A stretch of DNA of 30,380 bases. It comes from Asterionellopsis glacialis. Taxonomy: Eukaryota > Bacillariophyta > Plagiogrammaphyceae > Rhaphoneidales > Asterionellopsidaceae. Positions 9,700 to 18,760 of this stretch are shown in pieces. Below the pieces are notes generated by a model. It saw nothing but the letters and a program-made list of their open reading frames with translations. It was not told the DNA's origin and did not search any database. Position numbers and translations under genes: made by a program. The stretch is taken from contig WKLE02002235.1 of NCBI GenBank assembly GCA_014885115.2, positions 1-30,380 on the forward strand, in the 5' to 3' direction. How positions within the stretch are numbered: the stretch's first letter is position 1; each line of letters begins with the position of its first letter.

Positions 9700-10908
9700 T
9701 TATTCCCCTGGAACCGCGTCATGCCGTTGAAACTCCTCAAACCACAATTCATTCTTGGTAGGTCGTAAGACGATACGGAAGGTTTGCTTTAAACAATCGA
9801 GCCCTAGAAGAGCAGCAGGTGTCTGTTGCAACGGCGAAGGCGATGTTACGGCACTGAAGTTGACAAAAGGACTATTCAAGAAAGAAAAGCATGGCATATC
9901 TCCGACATAGACATTTCTTTCACCAAATGAGACATTGCCAGCCCGCACAGTCACAGGCATTTTTGACCTATGAAGAGTGATTTGCCCCCCAGTAACTCCT
10001 CCAATTGTCACTACTTCATCGCCAATCTGTTGTTGCTTTTTTAAATAGGGCAGGATATTTGATAACGCAAAATGTGAAGATGAGGAGGTTGCAATTCCAG
10101 CTTTCTCTGCTGCTTGCTTATTCAACACTGTTATTGGAGACCCAGTATCGAGCAAGGCTGGGATATCTGTCCCGTTGACGTTGATTGTTAATGAGAGAAC
10201 TTGAGTCGAAGGGAGCTTTTCAAGCTGAACTTTAGTGAAGACATTGCTTTTGCTTTTCAAAACTTGGTCTTCAAAGAGTTCCTCTGCAAAATAAAAAATG
10301 ATAGTGGGCGGGTCGCCATCAGTCCCGTACCAATCAATTTCCACCCCTGCAGGAAAGGACAGGAAGAAGTTGATACCAAGTAGACCATCCCCTTTAGGGC
10401 TGGAGCGTGGTAATCCAACAGCTGTCAAATTGGTCATAAATGTGAAAGACTGTTCTGATGGTAGTCCAGCCAACTGACAATCACCAAGTAAAAACAGATC
10501 ACCTACTTGAGCACTTGAACCAATGCCATCGCTGCCAACTATAGGAAATCCTTTTTTAGTTTCGTTGAACACGGATTGTAGAGCCAGCTTTTTTACTATT
10601 TGGGAATCGAGACTATTCACGTTTGCACCGGTATCCAGAATAAAATCCAAACTGATGGGTGGTTTATTGGGTGTCTTCAGGTTGGGAAATTGTAAAGAAA
10701 GTCCTATATAATGACCCATATGCTTCAGGGGTGCCACAATACCCAATACGGGAGGTGGTTCGGTCGGTAATTCATTCTCACTGGTTGAAACCTGCTGTAA
10801 GTTAGCAATACCCCACCATTTATGTTCCTGTATCGTTGGATATAATGCAAAGCTCGTTGTCCGCGGAAACAAGCAAAGCTGAAGAAATGATAGCTTTCGT
10901 AAGTTCAT
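9700..10908 (-). CDS. Aspartyl protease with two retropepsin-like repeats, possibly plastid or secretory
   Basis: A 402-residue single-exon protein with two aspartic protease half-sites. The first is FILDTGANVN (catalytic D92), followed by the flap region and DGLLGINFF at 174-182. The second is ALLDTGSPIT (D254), followed by ALLGLDCL at 366-373. Each half therefore has both the DTG loop and the hydrophobic-hydrophobic-Gly motif that pairs with it in retropepsin and pepsin folds, so the chain could form a complete bilobal active site. The N-terminus (LSFLQLCLFPRTTS|FALYP) reads as a short signal peptide with Phe at the predicted +1, resembling a plastid ASAF site, but it is weak. It is not part of a retroelement: no zinc knuckle, reverse transcriptase or LTR surrounds it. 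The substrate is unknown. The start ATG is the first in frame and directly precedes the hydrophobic leader. Confidence 0.8.
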   Translation of the reverse strand: MNLRKLSFLQLCLFPRTTSFALYPTIQEHKWWGIANLQQVSTSENELPTEPPPVLGIVAPLKHMGHYIGLSLQFPNLKTPNKPPISLDFILDTGANVNSLDSQIVKKLALQSVFNETKKGFPIVGSDGIGSSAQVGDLFLLGDCQLAGLPSEQSFTFMTNLTAVGLPRSSPKGDGLLGINFFLSFPAGVEIDWYGTDGDPPTIIFYFAEELFEDQVLKSKSNVFTKVQLEKLPSTQVLSLTINVNGTDIPALLDTGSPITVLNKQAAEKAGIATSSSSHFALSNILPYLKKQQQIGDEVVTIGGVTGGQITLHRSKMPVTVRAGNVSFGERNVYVGDMPCFSFLNSPFVNFSAVTSPSPLQQTPAALLGLDCLKQTFRIVLRPTKNELWFEEFQRHDAVPGE

Positions 10909-12044
10909 TGATCGATACTTTCTTGTTATATAAAGACTTCCTCGATACGTTTTTCTTTCCTGTTCTTTCCCCCCCTGCCTTGCCAGTACTGAAGACTGGA
11001 AACGATGAGAGGGTTAGTCGGTGTCAACTATCAACGTTCGGCTTCGCTTTTTTTGATTTCTTTTTACGCGAAAGGAATCTTTTTGCGCGTTGTTCTGAGT
11101 TTTGGTGTCATTCGAACCATTTGACCCGTTCGACTAAACATGTTGGATTGATCACGTCACAGTCATATTAATAACATCATTCTGTTATTGAAGAGAGGGC
11201 ACAACCTGTACTGCAGTTGGTGTCACAGAGGCATAGAAAAAGAAAGAAGCAAGCACTCACAAGGAAATATATGATGAAACAAATTAGTACGTAAGTAGTC
11301 AAAACGAGGATAAATAATCACTCTTCAAATCAAGTTATTTGGAAGCAAAACAATATCAAATATGTGAATTTGATATTCGTTACAGTGTGCATATTTCAAA
11401 TTAGAAACGGAAGAAGATTCTTCCTGTCCTTTTGCCATTGGATGTTATCAAACTTACTTTGATTGAGCTCATTGTATGCTACATCCCTACCTGCCAGGTG
11501 GCTGCTCGTGACAAAGAATATGAGGCACACATTTGTATGATTGGCTACAAAGACATATAGTCGGTGATGTTATGACGTCCGTATTTATTTGTCGTATTAT
11601 GATTTTTATGAATGTAGAGCGAATATCTTGATATGGTCAAAAAGCGGATGATCTTTAGTGACTTCGTCGTCGATGAACGGTAGTCGATTTAGACTGGTTT
11701 CGAGGTGAAACAAAGCGGTTCGGAAAGTGTTCGCGATCTGGCGGGGTTCGCATTCTCGCTTGGGCGGGATTGTCTGGGTGATGAAAGGTGGAATGGGCGC
11801 GCGGCGAAGAGCGAGAGACAGCAAAAGCAAAAGTCTTGCAGAAAAGCGGGCGTATTGTAGTCTACCAGAGACTCGCGTAGGTATGACATAAAATGTACAT
11901 TTACACATGGCCCTCTCGATGTGGGTCTTGATTTTCAAATCCCTGGCATTGTTGGGAAGATGACAAGACAAGAACAAAGCACAATCAATACAGTAGTCCA
12001 TTGCTCCTCCACACACTCGTTACAACCACAGATAGACCTGAGGC
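10909..12044. other. Divergent intergenic region (aspartyl protease / isochorismatase-TTL), GC-rich patch
   Basis: This 1.1-kb gap lies between divergent genes and should hold both promoters. A locally GC- and CpG-rich patch at about 11640-11880 stands out from the AT-rich surroundings and contains GGGCGGG and GGGCGCGCGG. A minus-strand ATG frame, 12001-11606 (131 residues), overlaps it but has no recognisable domain and begins only 44 bp from the plus-strand gene, so I do not call it. A TGACGT site occurs near 11574. Confidence 0.35.
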
Positions 12045-13907
12045 ATGTCAGGGGAAAGCCAAGAAGGAAATGCTGCTCTCATCTTATGTGATCTTCAAGG
12101 CGATGGTTTGAAATCTTTGGGAGCACGTAATAGCTTCCTTTCTAATATCCGCATTGCTTTGCATGTCGCTCGTTTGGCTGGTTGGACTGTTGTGCATACC
12201 GGATTAAAGTTTCCCCAAAAGTACGACGGAGTGTTAGACAGTCATCGGTTATACGGAGCACTAAGACGTTTGAATTCAAAGGTGGGAGATGCACATGCTC
12301 ACTGGTTCATGGAGGGATACGAGGGATCCGACATTGATTCTTCGCTTCTGCGGCGTCCTGATAAGATTGATGACGACGCAAGTGCTGAACTTACAGTTTG
12401 GCGCCAATCGCATCTTCCATCAAAAGAGCTTCTTGAGACCTTGCGATCGCGTTCCATTACTAAGGTTGTGGTAGTGGGAATTAAGGCTGGATACGCCGTT
12501 CAAGCTACTGTCCAAGCTCTGTGTGATGAAGGGCTGCATGTTTCAATTATTAAAGAATGCGTTTCAGATGATGTTCCTGAACGGTTGAAGGCGGTGCTGG
12601 AACATATTTTGCCAATATACGCTGATATTGCATCTTTGGAAGAATTTGTGGACGCCGCAGTGGGGTTAGACGAGTACGCCAAGATTGTTGCGACAGAAGA
12701 TGCAAAAGACGTGTCAGCCCAAAGAACCTTTCACTGTACAGACTGCGGACGTGGAGGGCACATGCCATTATATTTGTCTCATCTATTAAGACAGGCAAAT
12801 TGGAGCCAATATCCAGTGCAACAATGGTACAATGATGATTTCAATGGAAGGCAATACAAATGTCCACTTGGAAAGAAGCTTGTTGATTTTTGTGACGAGC
12901 CACAATTTAGTAAGGTATGCATGTTCTTATCTGGAAGAGAATGGCTCGATGAAAAAGACAAGGCCATTGAATTGATTGGGTCGTTCTTGCCCGAGACATA
13001 TGTTGTTTCTAATAACTCTGAGTGGATCAATGGAAAGCAGCCCTCACAATATGATGCAACCGAGGAAAACGACAAAGGCCAGGGCCCGTCGTCTATTTGG
13101 TTTGTCAAGGAATGTGACAAGAATGGTGGACGTGCGGTACAAATTTGCAAAACAATCACAGAATGCCAAAAACTCATTACTGAGAATACCACCCATAAAG
13201 GAAATTACGTGGTCCAGGCTCATGTTCGTGAACCAGCTTTGACATCCCAAGGACACAAATGTCACGCTAAATTTTATTCTCTGTTGCAATGCGCTGAAGA
13301 TGGCTTTTCATGGAAATTACACACCTATAAAGATGCATTCCTTGCTACGTCGCCAAATCCATGGTCTACTAGTGATATTTCAAAAGATACTCAAATAACG
13401 AATGAACGTACGAAACGCATCCTTGCTGGTGAAGAAGCTGAACCGTCGTGGCCAATATCATGGTATGACAAATGCAAGGAAGCGGTATCGTCCGTGATTG
13501 GAAAATCGGTTGTTAACGGCAAACTGCAGGGTCGTCTTGGGAAGAAACAATTTGAAATTTTCTCTACAGATTTCATGTTTGATACGGCAGGAAATACATG
13601 GATAATTGAATTCAACTTTGGGCCCGTATTGTTCGACCCGCTTGCTGGTCAACCTTTGTCTACCGAGAGTTTACAAAAGTATCAACGGCTGTATGATCTA
13701 CATGGAACAAAAGCTGTTGTGCATGATACAGCTATGATTCGTGATGCTGTTTCTATGCTTTTTTTCCCTGAACAGTTTGCCAAGAAGAAAACAACTCGTT
13801 GGGATCCTGCAGGTTCTTTTCAAGGCAAAGTTCCAGAGACAAAAAACTCTTCCTCTAATGAACAGGCAACTTCCGGTTTGTTGCGATCTTTTGCTGCGAT
13901 AATGTAA
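12045..13907 (+). CDS. Fusion: isochorismatase-like (catalytic residues lost) + tubulin-tyrosine-ligase-like ATP-grasp
   Basis: A 620-residue single-exon protein with two domains. Residues 9-205 match the isochorismatase/cysteine hydrolase fold: ALILCDLQ with the triad Asp (D16), a long insertion, then TKVVVVGIKAGYAVQATVQA. In active members the last motif reads G-x-x-T-x-x-C-V-x-A-T; here the Cys position is Ala151. The Lys expected near residue 118 is not seen (TVWRQSHLPS). The domain is probably catalytically dead. Residues about 225-580 match the TTL superfamily, which ligates amino acids to peptide C-termini or side chains using ATP: IWFVKECDKNGGRAV (K355), YVVQAHV, GHKCHAKFY, FSTDFMFD (D509) and WIIEFNFGPVL (E522, N524). 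These ATP and Mg ligands are intact. A CxxCGRGGH element (231-238) joins the domains. There is no targeting signal, so it is probably cytosolic. The substrate (tubulin or another protein) is unknown. Confidence 0.85.
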   Translation: MSGESQEGNAALILCDLQGDGLKSLGARNSFLSNIRIALHVARLAGWTVVHTGLKFPQKYDGVLDSHRLYGALRRLNSKVGDAHAHWFMEGYEGSDIDSSLLRRPDKIDDDASAELTVWRQSHLPSKELLETLRSRSITKVVVVGIKAGYAVQATVQALCDEGLHVSIIKECVSDDVPERLKAVLEHILPIYADIASLEEFVDAAVGLDEYAKIVATEDAKDVSAQRTFHCTDCGRGGHMPLYLSHLLRQANWSQYPVQQWYNDDFNGRQYKCPLGKKLVDFCDEPQFSKVCMFLSGREWLDEKDKAIELIGSFLPETYVVSNNSEWINGKQPSQYDATEENDKGQGPSSIWFVKECDKNGGRAVQICKTITECQKLITENTTHKGNYVVQAHVREPALTSQGHKCHAKFYSLLQCAEDGFSWKLHTYKDAFLATSPNPWSTSDISKDTQITNERTKRILAGEEAEPSWPISWYDKCKEAVSSVIGKSVVNGKLQGRLGKKQFEIFSTDFMFDTAGNTWIIEFNFGPVLFDPLAGQPLSTESLQKYQRLYDLHGTKAVVHDTAMIRDAVSMLFFPEQFAKKKTTRWDPAGSFQGKVPETKNSSSNEQATSGLLRSFAAIM

Positions 13908-14224
13908 CAAATTCAAAAAATCAAGTTACATCATTTCAATCGTTTTGAGATTTGGAAATAGAGTAAATGAAAGTGAAATTCTAGCTTGGTCCCCTCGCTA
14001 ATTAAAGCACGCCCTTTCCCCGAAGAGAACAGAAATATTTCTTAAAAAATTGTTTTATAATATGCAGTTGCTACTTTCCTATTCATGTTGAAAAAAATAT
14101 TGCACAGAATACATGATAACCCATCTTTCTGTCGTTGATACTGGCTGTTGAACTTATGTAGAATTTGATATTGAGAACTATACTTTCGAAGTTTCTTCTT
14201 TGTGACATGGAATTTGTGAAAACA
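13908..14224. other. Short intergenic region between convergent genes
   Basis: AT-rich 3' flank shared by the isochorismatase-TTL gene and the small minus-strand gene. I see no gene, repeat or structured element beyond poly-A/T-rich stretches. Confidence 0.4.
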
Positions 14225-14515
14225 TTAGGGGAAAATTGGATTTTGATTTCGCCTTTGACTATTGAACTTCTTGAGAATTTTCCTAACTTTCATGGGTTTC
14301 TTAGTCGCATGGGTAGCTATACTCTTCTTCAGATGTCTAGCCTTTGCCCAATGATGAGAATTCAATGAACCCCTGGGTGCCGGAAGTCGATAATGTAAAG
14401 CTGGGCTAATAAACTTTTTCATGGCAGTGCTACTGTGAAAGAACCTTACACCGTTGAAGGTTGTAAGAGGCATCAATCGAGCCGTAAAGCGGCGAGCCAA
14501 CATTGACATCATCAT
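14225..14515 (-). CDS. Small basic protein with mitochondrial-type presequence
   Basis: A 96-residue ATG-initiated frame. The N-terminus MLARRFTARLMPL...VRFFHSS is rich in Arg and hydroxylated residues without acids, typical of a mitochondrial presequence; RFFHSS resembles a processing site. The remainder is very basic, ending in a Lys/Arg-rich helix (KKPMKVRKILKKFNSQRR). Size and charge would suit a small mitochondrial ribosomal or nucleic-acid-binding protein, but I recognise no family. Start choice is ambiguous among the leading Met residues (MMMSM). It converges with the isochorismatase-TTL gene. A missed intron or frame end is possible. Confidence 0.5.
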   Translation of the reverse strand: MMMSMLARRFTARLMPLTTFNGVRFFHSSTAMKKFISPALHYRLPAPRGSLNSHHWAKARHLKKSIATHATKKPMKVRKILKKFNSQRRNQNPIFP

Positions 14516-15069
14516 GTTCGTTACAGCTGTTGTATTGATGATTATTATGAGCTTGATGGATCGACAAGAATTCTATTTTTGTTCTTTAGGTTCTCACTAG
14601 AGTCTGTTGGTTCTGTTTGTTCTTCCGGAAGATTGCATCTGTCATTATCTTTCTTGTTCTTCAAAGCAGGTGGGTTCGGTTTCAAAAATAATATAATATG
14701 CGTTAACAAGGCGTTACATAATATATGATTTTATTTGCAGTACCCTATTATCGTATGTGTACCCCAGGTACCTGTACCTACATTACCAGGTACTCATTTT
14801 TCACTCTCTGTACCTTTGTGTTGAAAAAGAAGACTATTTATGAAATCTCAGTGGAGTTCCCTCCAACGTTCGGCACATGATTTTGTTACTGTACGAGCAG
14901 TACGGTAGTAGGTAATCTTTTGAAAAACATCATTTAAATTTTCTTTCATGCTCACGATACAAATAATAGCCATGAAAGGGTTTAGAATAGTTAGCAAGCG
15001 TCTATTCTTCAATGTCAAAAGAACTAGTAATGCAGCATACATCAAACGAACACTATGAGTGTAAAAAGT
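14516..15069. other. Intergenic region with GTACC-rich segment
   Basis: This gap holds the promoter side of the small basic protein gene and the 3' flank of the cyclin gene. At 14756-14815 GTACC occurs repeatedly and includes the palindrome CAGGTACCTG (14765-14774). A minus-strand frame at 15045-14848 is open but lies in the cyclin 3' flank and resembles nothing known. Confidence 0.35.
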
Positions 15070-16341
15070 CTAGTATGTATAGCGTAGCCACCTCGCACAA
15101 ACGTTGACAGGTGAACGCGCGTTTCGAAGGTGTTGTGGCTCCTCTTTCGCCTTTTTGTTTTGATCTTTTGGTGCCAAGCACAAAGAATCATTACCTGATG
15201 TACAAGAATTGTCAGTACACGTACTAGCTGAACACGAAGCATGATCAAAGCATTGAAATTCCCTCTTCTCTTCTTTGTATTTTCCGATGATGTCATGATG
15301 GTACTGCTCACATTCTGAAAAGAGATATTGTAATCGTTTTCTAATTGTATCCAGATGTAATCGTGATATATGAAGAAAATCTACCTTGTCAAACAAATTA
15401 TCTAAAAAGTCAAGATAATTGCATCGATGTGACGTGGCGAGTGCATTGCAGGTAGTTCGATAACTGCAATTCATCATCGCATTTATCATAGCAGCAACAG
15501 CAACAGTTGATCTTGGCACTGAAACAAGGTATACATCAAAGATAGCTAACTCACAAAAGAATAGTGAATGTTGATAGATATAACTTCGTTGTTGAAGCGA
15601 AGTTTCTGGTAATAAAAATCGCATAATTTCATCACAAAATTCTTGTGGTATTGGAGGACATAACTTCCATTCAAGTATGCTTAGGATCATACATTCCGTT
15701 TCCATAAGATGTTGCACAGTATACTTCTCTCGACTTAACATTACAAGTGCTTCCATTGAAATTTCATTGTTGTTGCTGCTGTAAGAACTCATTTTAGATG
15801 CCATATGTAATGTTGTTGTAATCAATAATGGATAGTCATCAAAGATCTTATGGGATAAAGGTTGATCTAATGATGAAGTGTATCTGTCCAAATATGCAAA
15901 TGCCAAGGCAACGACGCGTCGATCAACATTGAAATGATCAACGATACGATAGCACCAGCCACATAACTTTGTGCGAAGTAGCACAATTTTATTCCAAAGA
16001 AGACGACAACTACAAACATTATCATCACAATCTTCTTGGCTGTGATGATTTTCACAACAACAATCATCGCCTTGTAAAAAATCAATTTCACATTTGTATG
16101 TCGTATTTTCTCTTCTTGTCATGATATGCAGATGATCAATATCTGAAGTAAAAACACTCAGATCGGAGGCATCTGAAGAATTGTAATCGTAATGGTCGCA
16201 ATTTTTGTGTACTTCATTCACAAAGTTATGCTGGTCTCCTTGAATACAAAATTTTGGTGGTGACCGCGATTTCATTCGTAATCCCAGCAATGGCACAGAT
16301 GTACCTGCACTATCCTTTGTTGTTCTAGCTGCGCAAAGCAT
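15070..16341 (-). CDS. Cyclin (diatom-expanded type)
   Basis: A 423-residue single-exon protein. The cyclin N-terminal box spans about 118-235: LCGWCYRIVDHF, RRVVALAFAYLDRY (LDRY at 151-154), TTTLHMASKM with the conserved Lys (K183), and the ETECMILSILEWKLCPPIP helix with the Glu that pairs with it in CDK binding. A second cyclin fold follows to about 340, with YIYQHSLFFCELAIFDVYLV and PRSTVAVAAMINAMM. Cyclins activate CDKs. This sequence does not match A, B or D destruction-box or LxCxE patterns; it fits the large diatom-specific cyclin group thought to couple division to nutrients and light, which is an inference. The N-terminal 110 residues hold a Cys/His/Asp-rich tract (about 93-112), and the C-terminus another Cys-rich tract, both uncommon. 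The first in-frame ATG is used. Confidence 0.85.
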   Translation of the reverse strand: MLCAARTTKDSAGTSVPLLGLRMKSRSPPKFCIQGDQHNFVNEVHKNCDHYDYNSSDASDLSVFTSDIDHLHIMTRRENTTYKCEIDFLQGDDCCCENHHSQEDCDDNVCSCRLLWNKIVLLRTKLCGWCYRIVDHFNVDRRVVALAFAYLDRYTSSLDQPLSHKIFDDYPLLITTTLHMASKMSSYSSNNNEISMEALVMLSREKYTVQHLMETECMILSILEWKLCPPIPQEFCDEIMRFLLPETSLQQRSYIYQHSLFFCELAIFDVYLVSVPRSTVAVAAMINAMMNCSYRTTCNALATSHRCNYLDFLDNLFDKVDFLHISRLHLDTIRKRLQYLFSECEQYHHDIIGKYKEEKREFQCFDHASCSASTCTDNSCTSGNDSLCLAPKDQNKKAKEEPQHLRNARSPVNVCARWLRYTY

Positions 16342-16773
16342 ACTCTTTGCAATGGTATTCAGCGTTGTGATCTTACTGAGATTCTAATTATACTGCGAAG
16401 ACACGATGCAAAACGCGGTCGAGTCTTTTCACCTTTTGCCAATACAAAACTGAAAGAACAACAATTTATGCAAGTTTTTGATATGCGCATGCGTCAAATG
16501 GCAAAGACTTATGCGGTTTGTGACCATTCATGAACAGAGAAAGTCCAGGCTATACCTATTGTTGAAGTGGTTATTTTTTATTTTTTGTTAGCCCTCTTCT
16601 TCAGTGAACAAAGAATGTGGAAGAGATGTCGGATACTGCCCGTCAAAATCATGATGTATACCCCTATCAACTATGAAGCAAATAGTTTGATATGGATTCT
16701 CTACCATTTTTTATTTATCATGAAATAGTTCGCATTTTTGTTTCACCCCAGTCGTTAATTATGAATGTACCAG

Positions 16774-16787
16774 GTACGAGCTCGTAC
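16774..16787. repeat. Perfect 14-bp palindrome GTACGAGCTCGTAC
   Basis: The sequence equals its own reverse complement over 14 bp. It lies about 430 bp upstream of the cyclin start. It belongs to the set of GTAC-containing palindromes seen in other gaps here. Function is unknown. Confidence 0.7.
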
Positions 16788-17879
16788 AGTATGAAAGTCT
16801 TTACAGTAACCCAATACCAAATTAACTGGACGTAAGACCATTTCGATACTTAGACATCGTCGGCGCTTTCACAACTTGCACAACTTAAAGATTCAAGAGG
16901 AATTTTGAAGACGATGAGGGTGTTATGATTTACATACAGCTAGTATGATGCGTGTCTCACTCCAATGGTTGATGATCTGAAGACTCCATAGGCCAAGTTG
17001 TTAGACGCCAGAATACCGAAGATTCTCCTGCAACCAAGAACGTTTAGTTTTGAGAGGGTAGACTAGGTACAGAACATCACAAATTTACGTTTACTTAAGA
17101 ATAGTGTCTAAGGGAAGATGTGCCTCTGCCACACGATTGGCACGTGCAGGCGCCCCGGAGACCGAGTTAACAACAGCAACAACAACAAGACAAATTTAAA
17201 AATATAGGATTTACATGCTTGTAAATGTACTTTGTGACTCAAGAAAAAGAGACAACGCAAACCATAGTTGACATGAAAACATGGTTGAAAAGGGGGACAA
17301 GTTTGTGGCAAAAAACTTAAAATGTACACACCCTTCAATTGACACAACCACAACAAAACTCAACACAATTGGATGAAAACCAAAACACCAAAGATCATAG
17401 GGTGTCCATTTATAATATGTTGTACTATTTGCAATAGAGTAGTAATTGCATAGTTTCTATTGTAATTGATATCCAGAATAATCTTAACAGACAGGAAAAG
17501 GGAGAAAAGAAGAATTCACAATATTCATGCAACAATGAAGGTAGCAATACTATACTATCCTCAACAAAGGTTTTGTCCACAAGGGCATCATGTAGGCCAC
17601 AGTAAATAATTTGAAAAAAAAGTATAACCTACTTGGTTCTCAGATTGATAATACTCACCAATCTACTGTACTTCACTGCCTGTGGAGAGAATCACAAAAG
17701 TACCTTGTTCAAACCTTCCATTTGGTATGCAAAAGGAAAATAGTGCTATGTAACCTATAATTCTAGAAACAAAAAGAATGTCTAAATAGAAGAAGAAGAA
17801 AAATTGGAAAATGATTTGATAGTGAGGCACAAGAAGTACTAGGTAACACCATTCTGACACCTACTAACTTAGTAAACTA

Positions 17880-18375
17880 CAGATTAACACTAGTAAGAAG
17901 ATAAAATTTTACACAAAGTTGTAAAACTAGAACTCTACAAATTAAACTAGTATCAGAACAAGAAACAAAGCAAAAGTAAACCTCAAAGGAAAAAATAAAA
18001 CTATAGAGGACTACTAAAATACTAGAAATGTGAACAAAAAACTAAAACTCTAGAACTACAATGCAAAATTATAAGAACTAAAAGTAATTCTCTCTAGACC
18101 TCTAGAACAAGAAATGTACAACAACATTTTTTGTTATGCACTACATGCTAGAAACCATGACCAAGCAAGTTGTATGATTATTATGTACACCAAATAAAAC
18201 AACCAAAGGGTCCTTTTTTAATCTTCTTCTTTTAACTAGAACTAAAACCAGAATTAAAAATAAATGTGAGATTAAAAATTTAGAACTAAATCTAAAACTA
18301 GAATTACAAATAAAACAAGAAGCCTAGTCAAAGTAAGAGGGAAAAAACTTGACTTAAATTAGAACTAGTCTACTG
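17880..18375. repeat. CTAG-rich, A-biased cryptically simple segment
   Basis: CTAG occurs about 12 times in roughly 480 bp, where about two would be expected in random sequence. It usually sits in contexts such as AACTAGAACT or CTCTAGAAC, mixed with GAACTAAAA. The plus strand is strongly A-rich and T-poor. This looks like degenerate amplification of a short AACTAGAA-like unit rather than a clean tandem array. No open frame spans it. Confidence 0.55.
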
Positions 18376-18471
18376 TCTTGATCAAACAAGAGAAGTAAAA
18401 CTGGAAATTAAACCACCAATAGTAGAACTACAGTAGCGCAGGTATTAGTAGTGGTCTTACCCAGACACTCA

Positions 18472-18488
18472 CACTCACACTCACACTC
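18472..18488. repeat. Microsatellite, ACTCAC units
   Basis: About three consecutive ACTCAC units, ending in ACTCTCCCC. It lies about 270 bp upstream of the coiled-coil gene start. Confidence 0.6.
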
Positions 18489-18760
18489 TCCCCAGCATCC
18501 GCATGCATCCGTGTCGTTCCGAAAAAAGTGATGAGAGATAAATGAGACACAAACAACAAAATCGTCATAACAGCACCACTACCGCACCCGAGCATAAGCA
18601 AAGTACCGAAACTCTTTATGAGCATTGCACACTGCTGTCTTACTAGGACCTAGAACTAGAGATCATCTGTCAGACGACAATAAGATCGACAGGCAGCAAC
18701 GTTTGTTTTCTGTTTAGTCGTAGAAGTTACACTCTTACCGGCATCAAAACTCACAAGCAA

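Larger units (their letters stand above)
16342..18760. other. 2.4-kb gene-poor divergent region
   Basis: This is the longest gap in the window, between the divergent cyclin and coiled-coil genes. I find no ATG frame with coding-like composition. It contains a 14-bp palindrome (16774-16787), a CTAG-rich A-rich segment (about 17880-18375) and an ACTCAC microsatellite (about 18472-18488). A short minus-strand hydrophobic frame (18625-18428) includes the microsatellite and is not supported. The left and right ends should contain the two promoters. A non-coding RNA or an undetected multi-exon gene cannot be excluded. Confidence 0.4.

Noticed and set aside
9700..10908. Retrotransposon gag-pol origin for the aspartyl protease
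   Set aside because: There is no RT, integrase, zinc knuckle or LTR nearby. The protein has a leader peptide and two complete protease halves, so it is a cellular gene.
11095..11130. GGTTCGAAT on the minus strand as a tRNA B-box
   Set aside because: The flanks do not form a T-stem and no A-box lies at the right distance.
17108..17356. 82-codon minus-strand ORF with Leu run
   Set aside because: The Leu run comes from a CAA/CAG-type simple repeat on the other strand; no family resemblance.
18428..18625. 65-codon hydrophobic minus-strand ORF
   Set aside because: Its C-terminal half is the translated ACTCAC microsatellite, and nothing supports a downstream exon.
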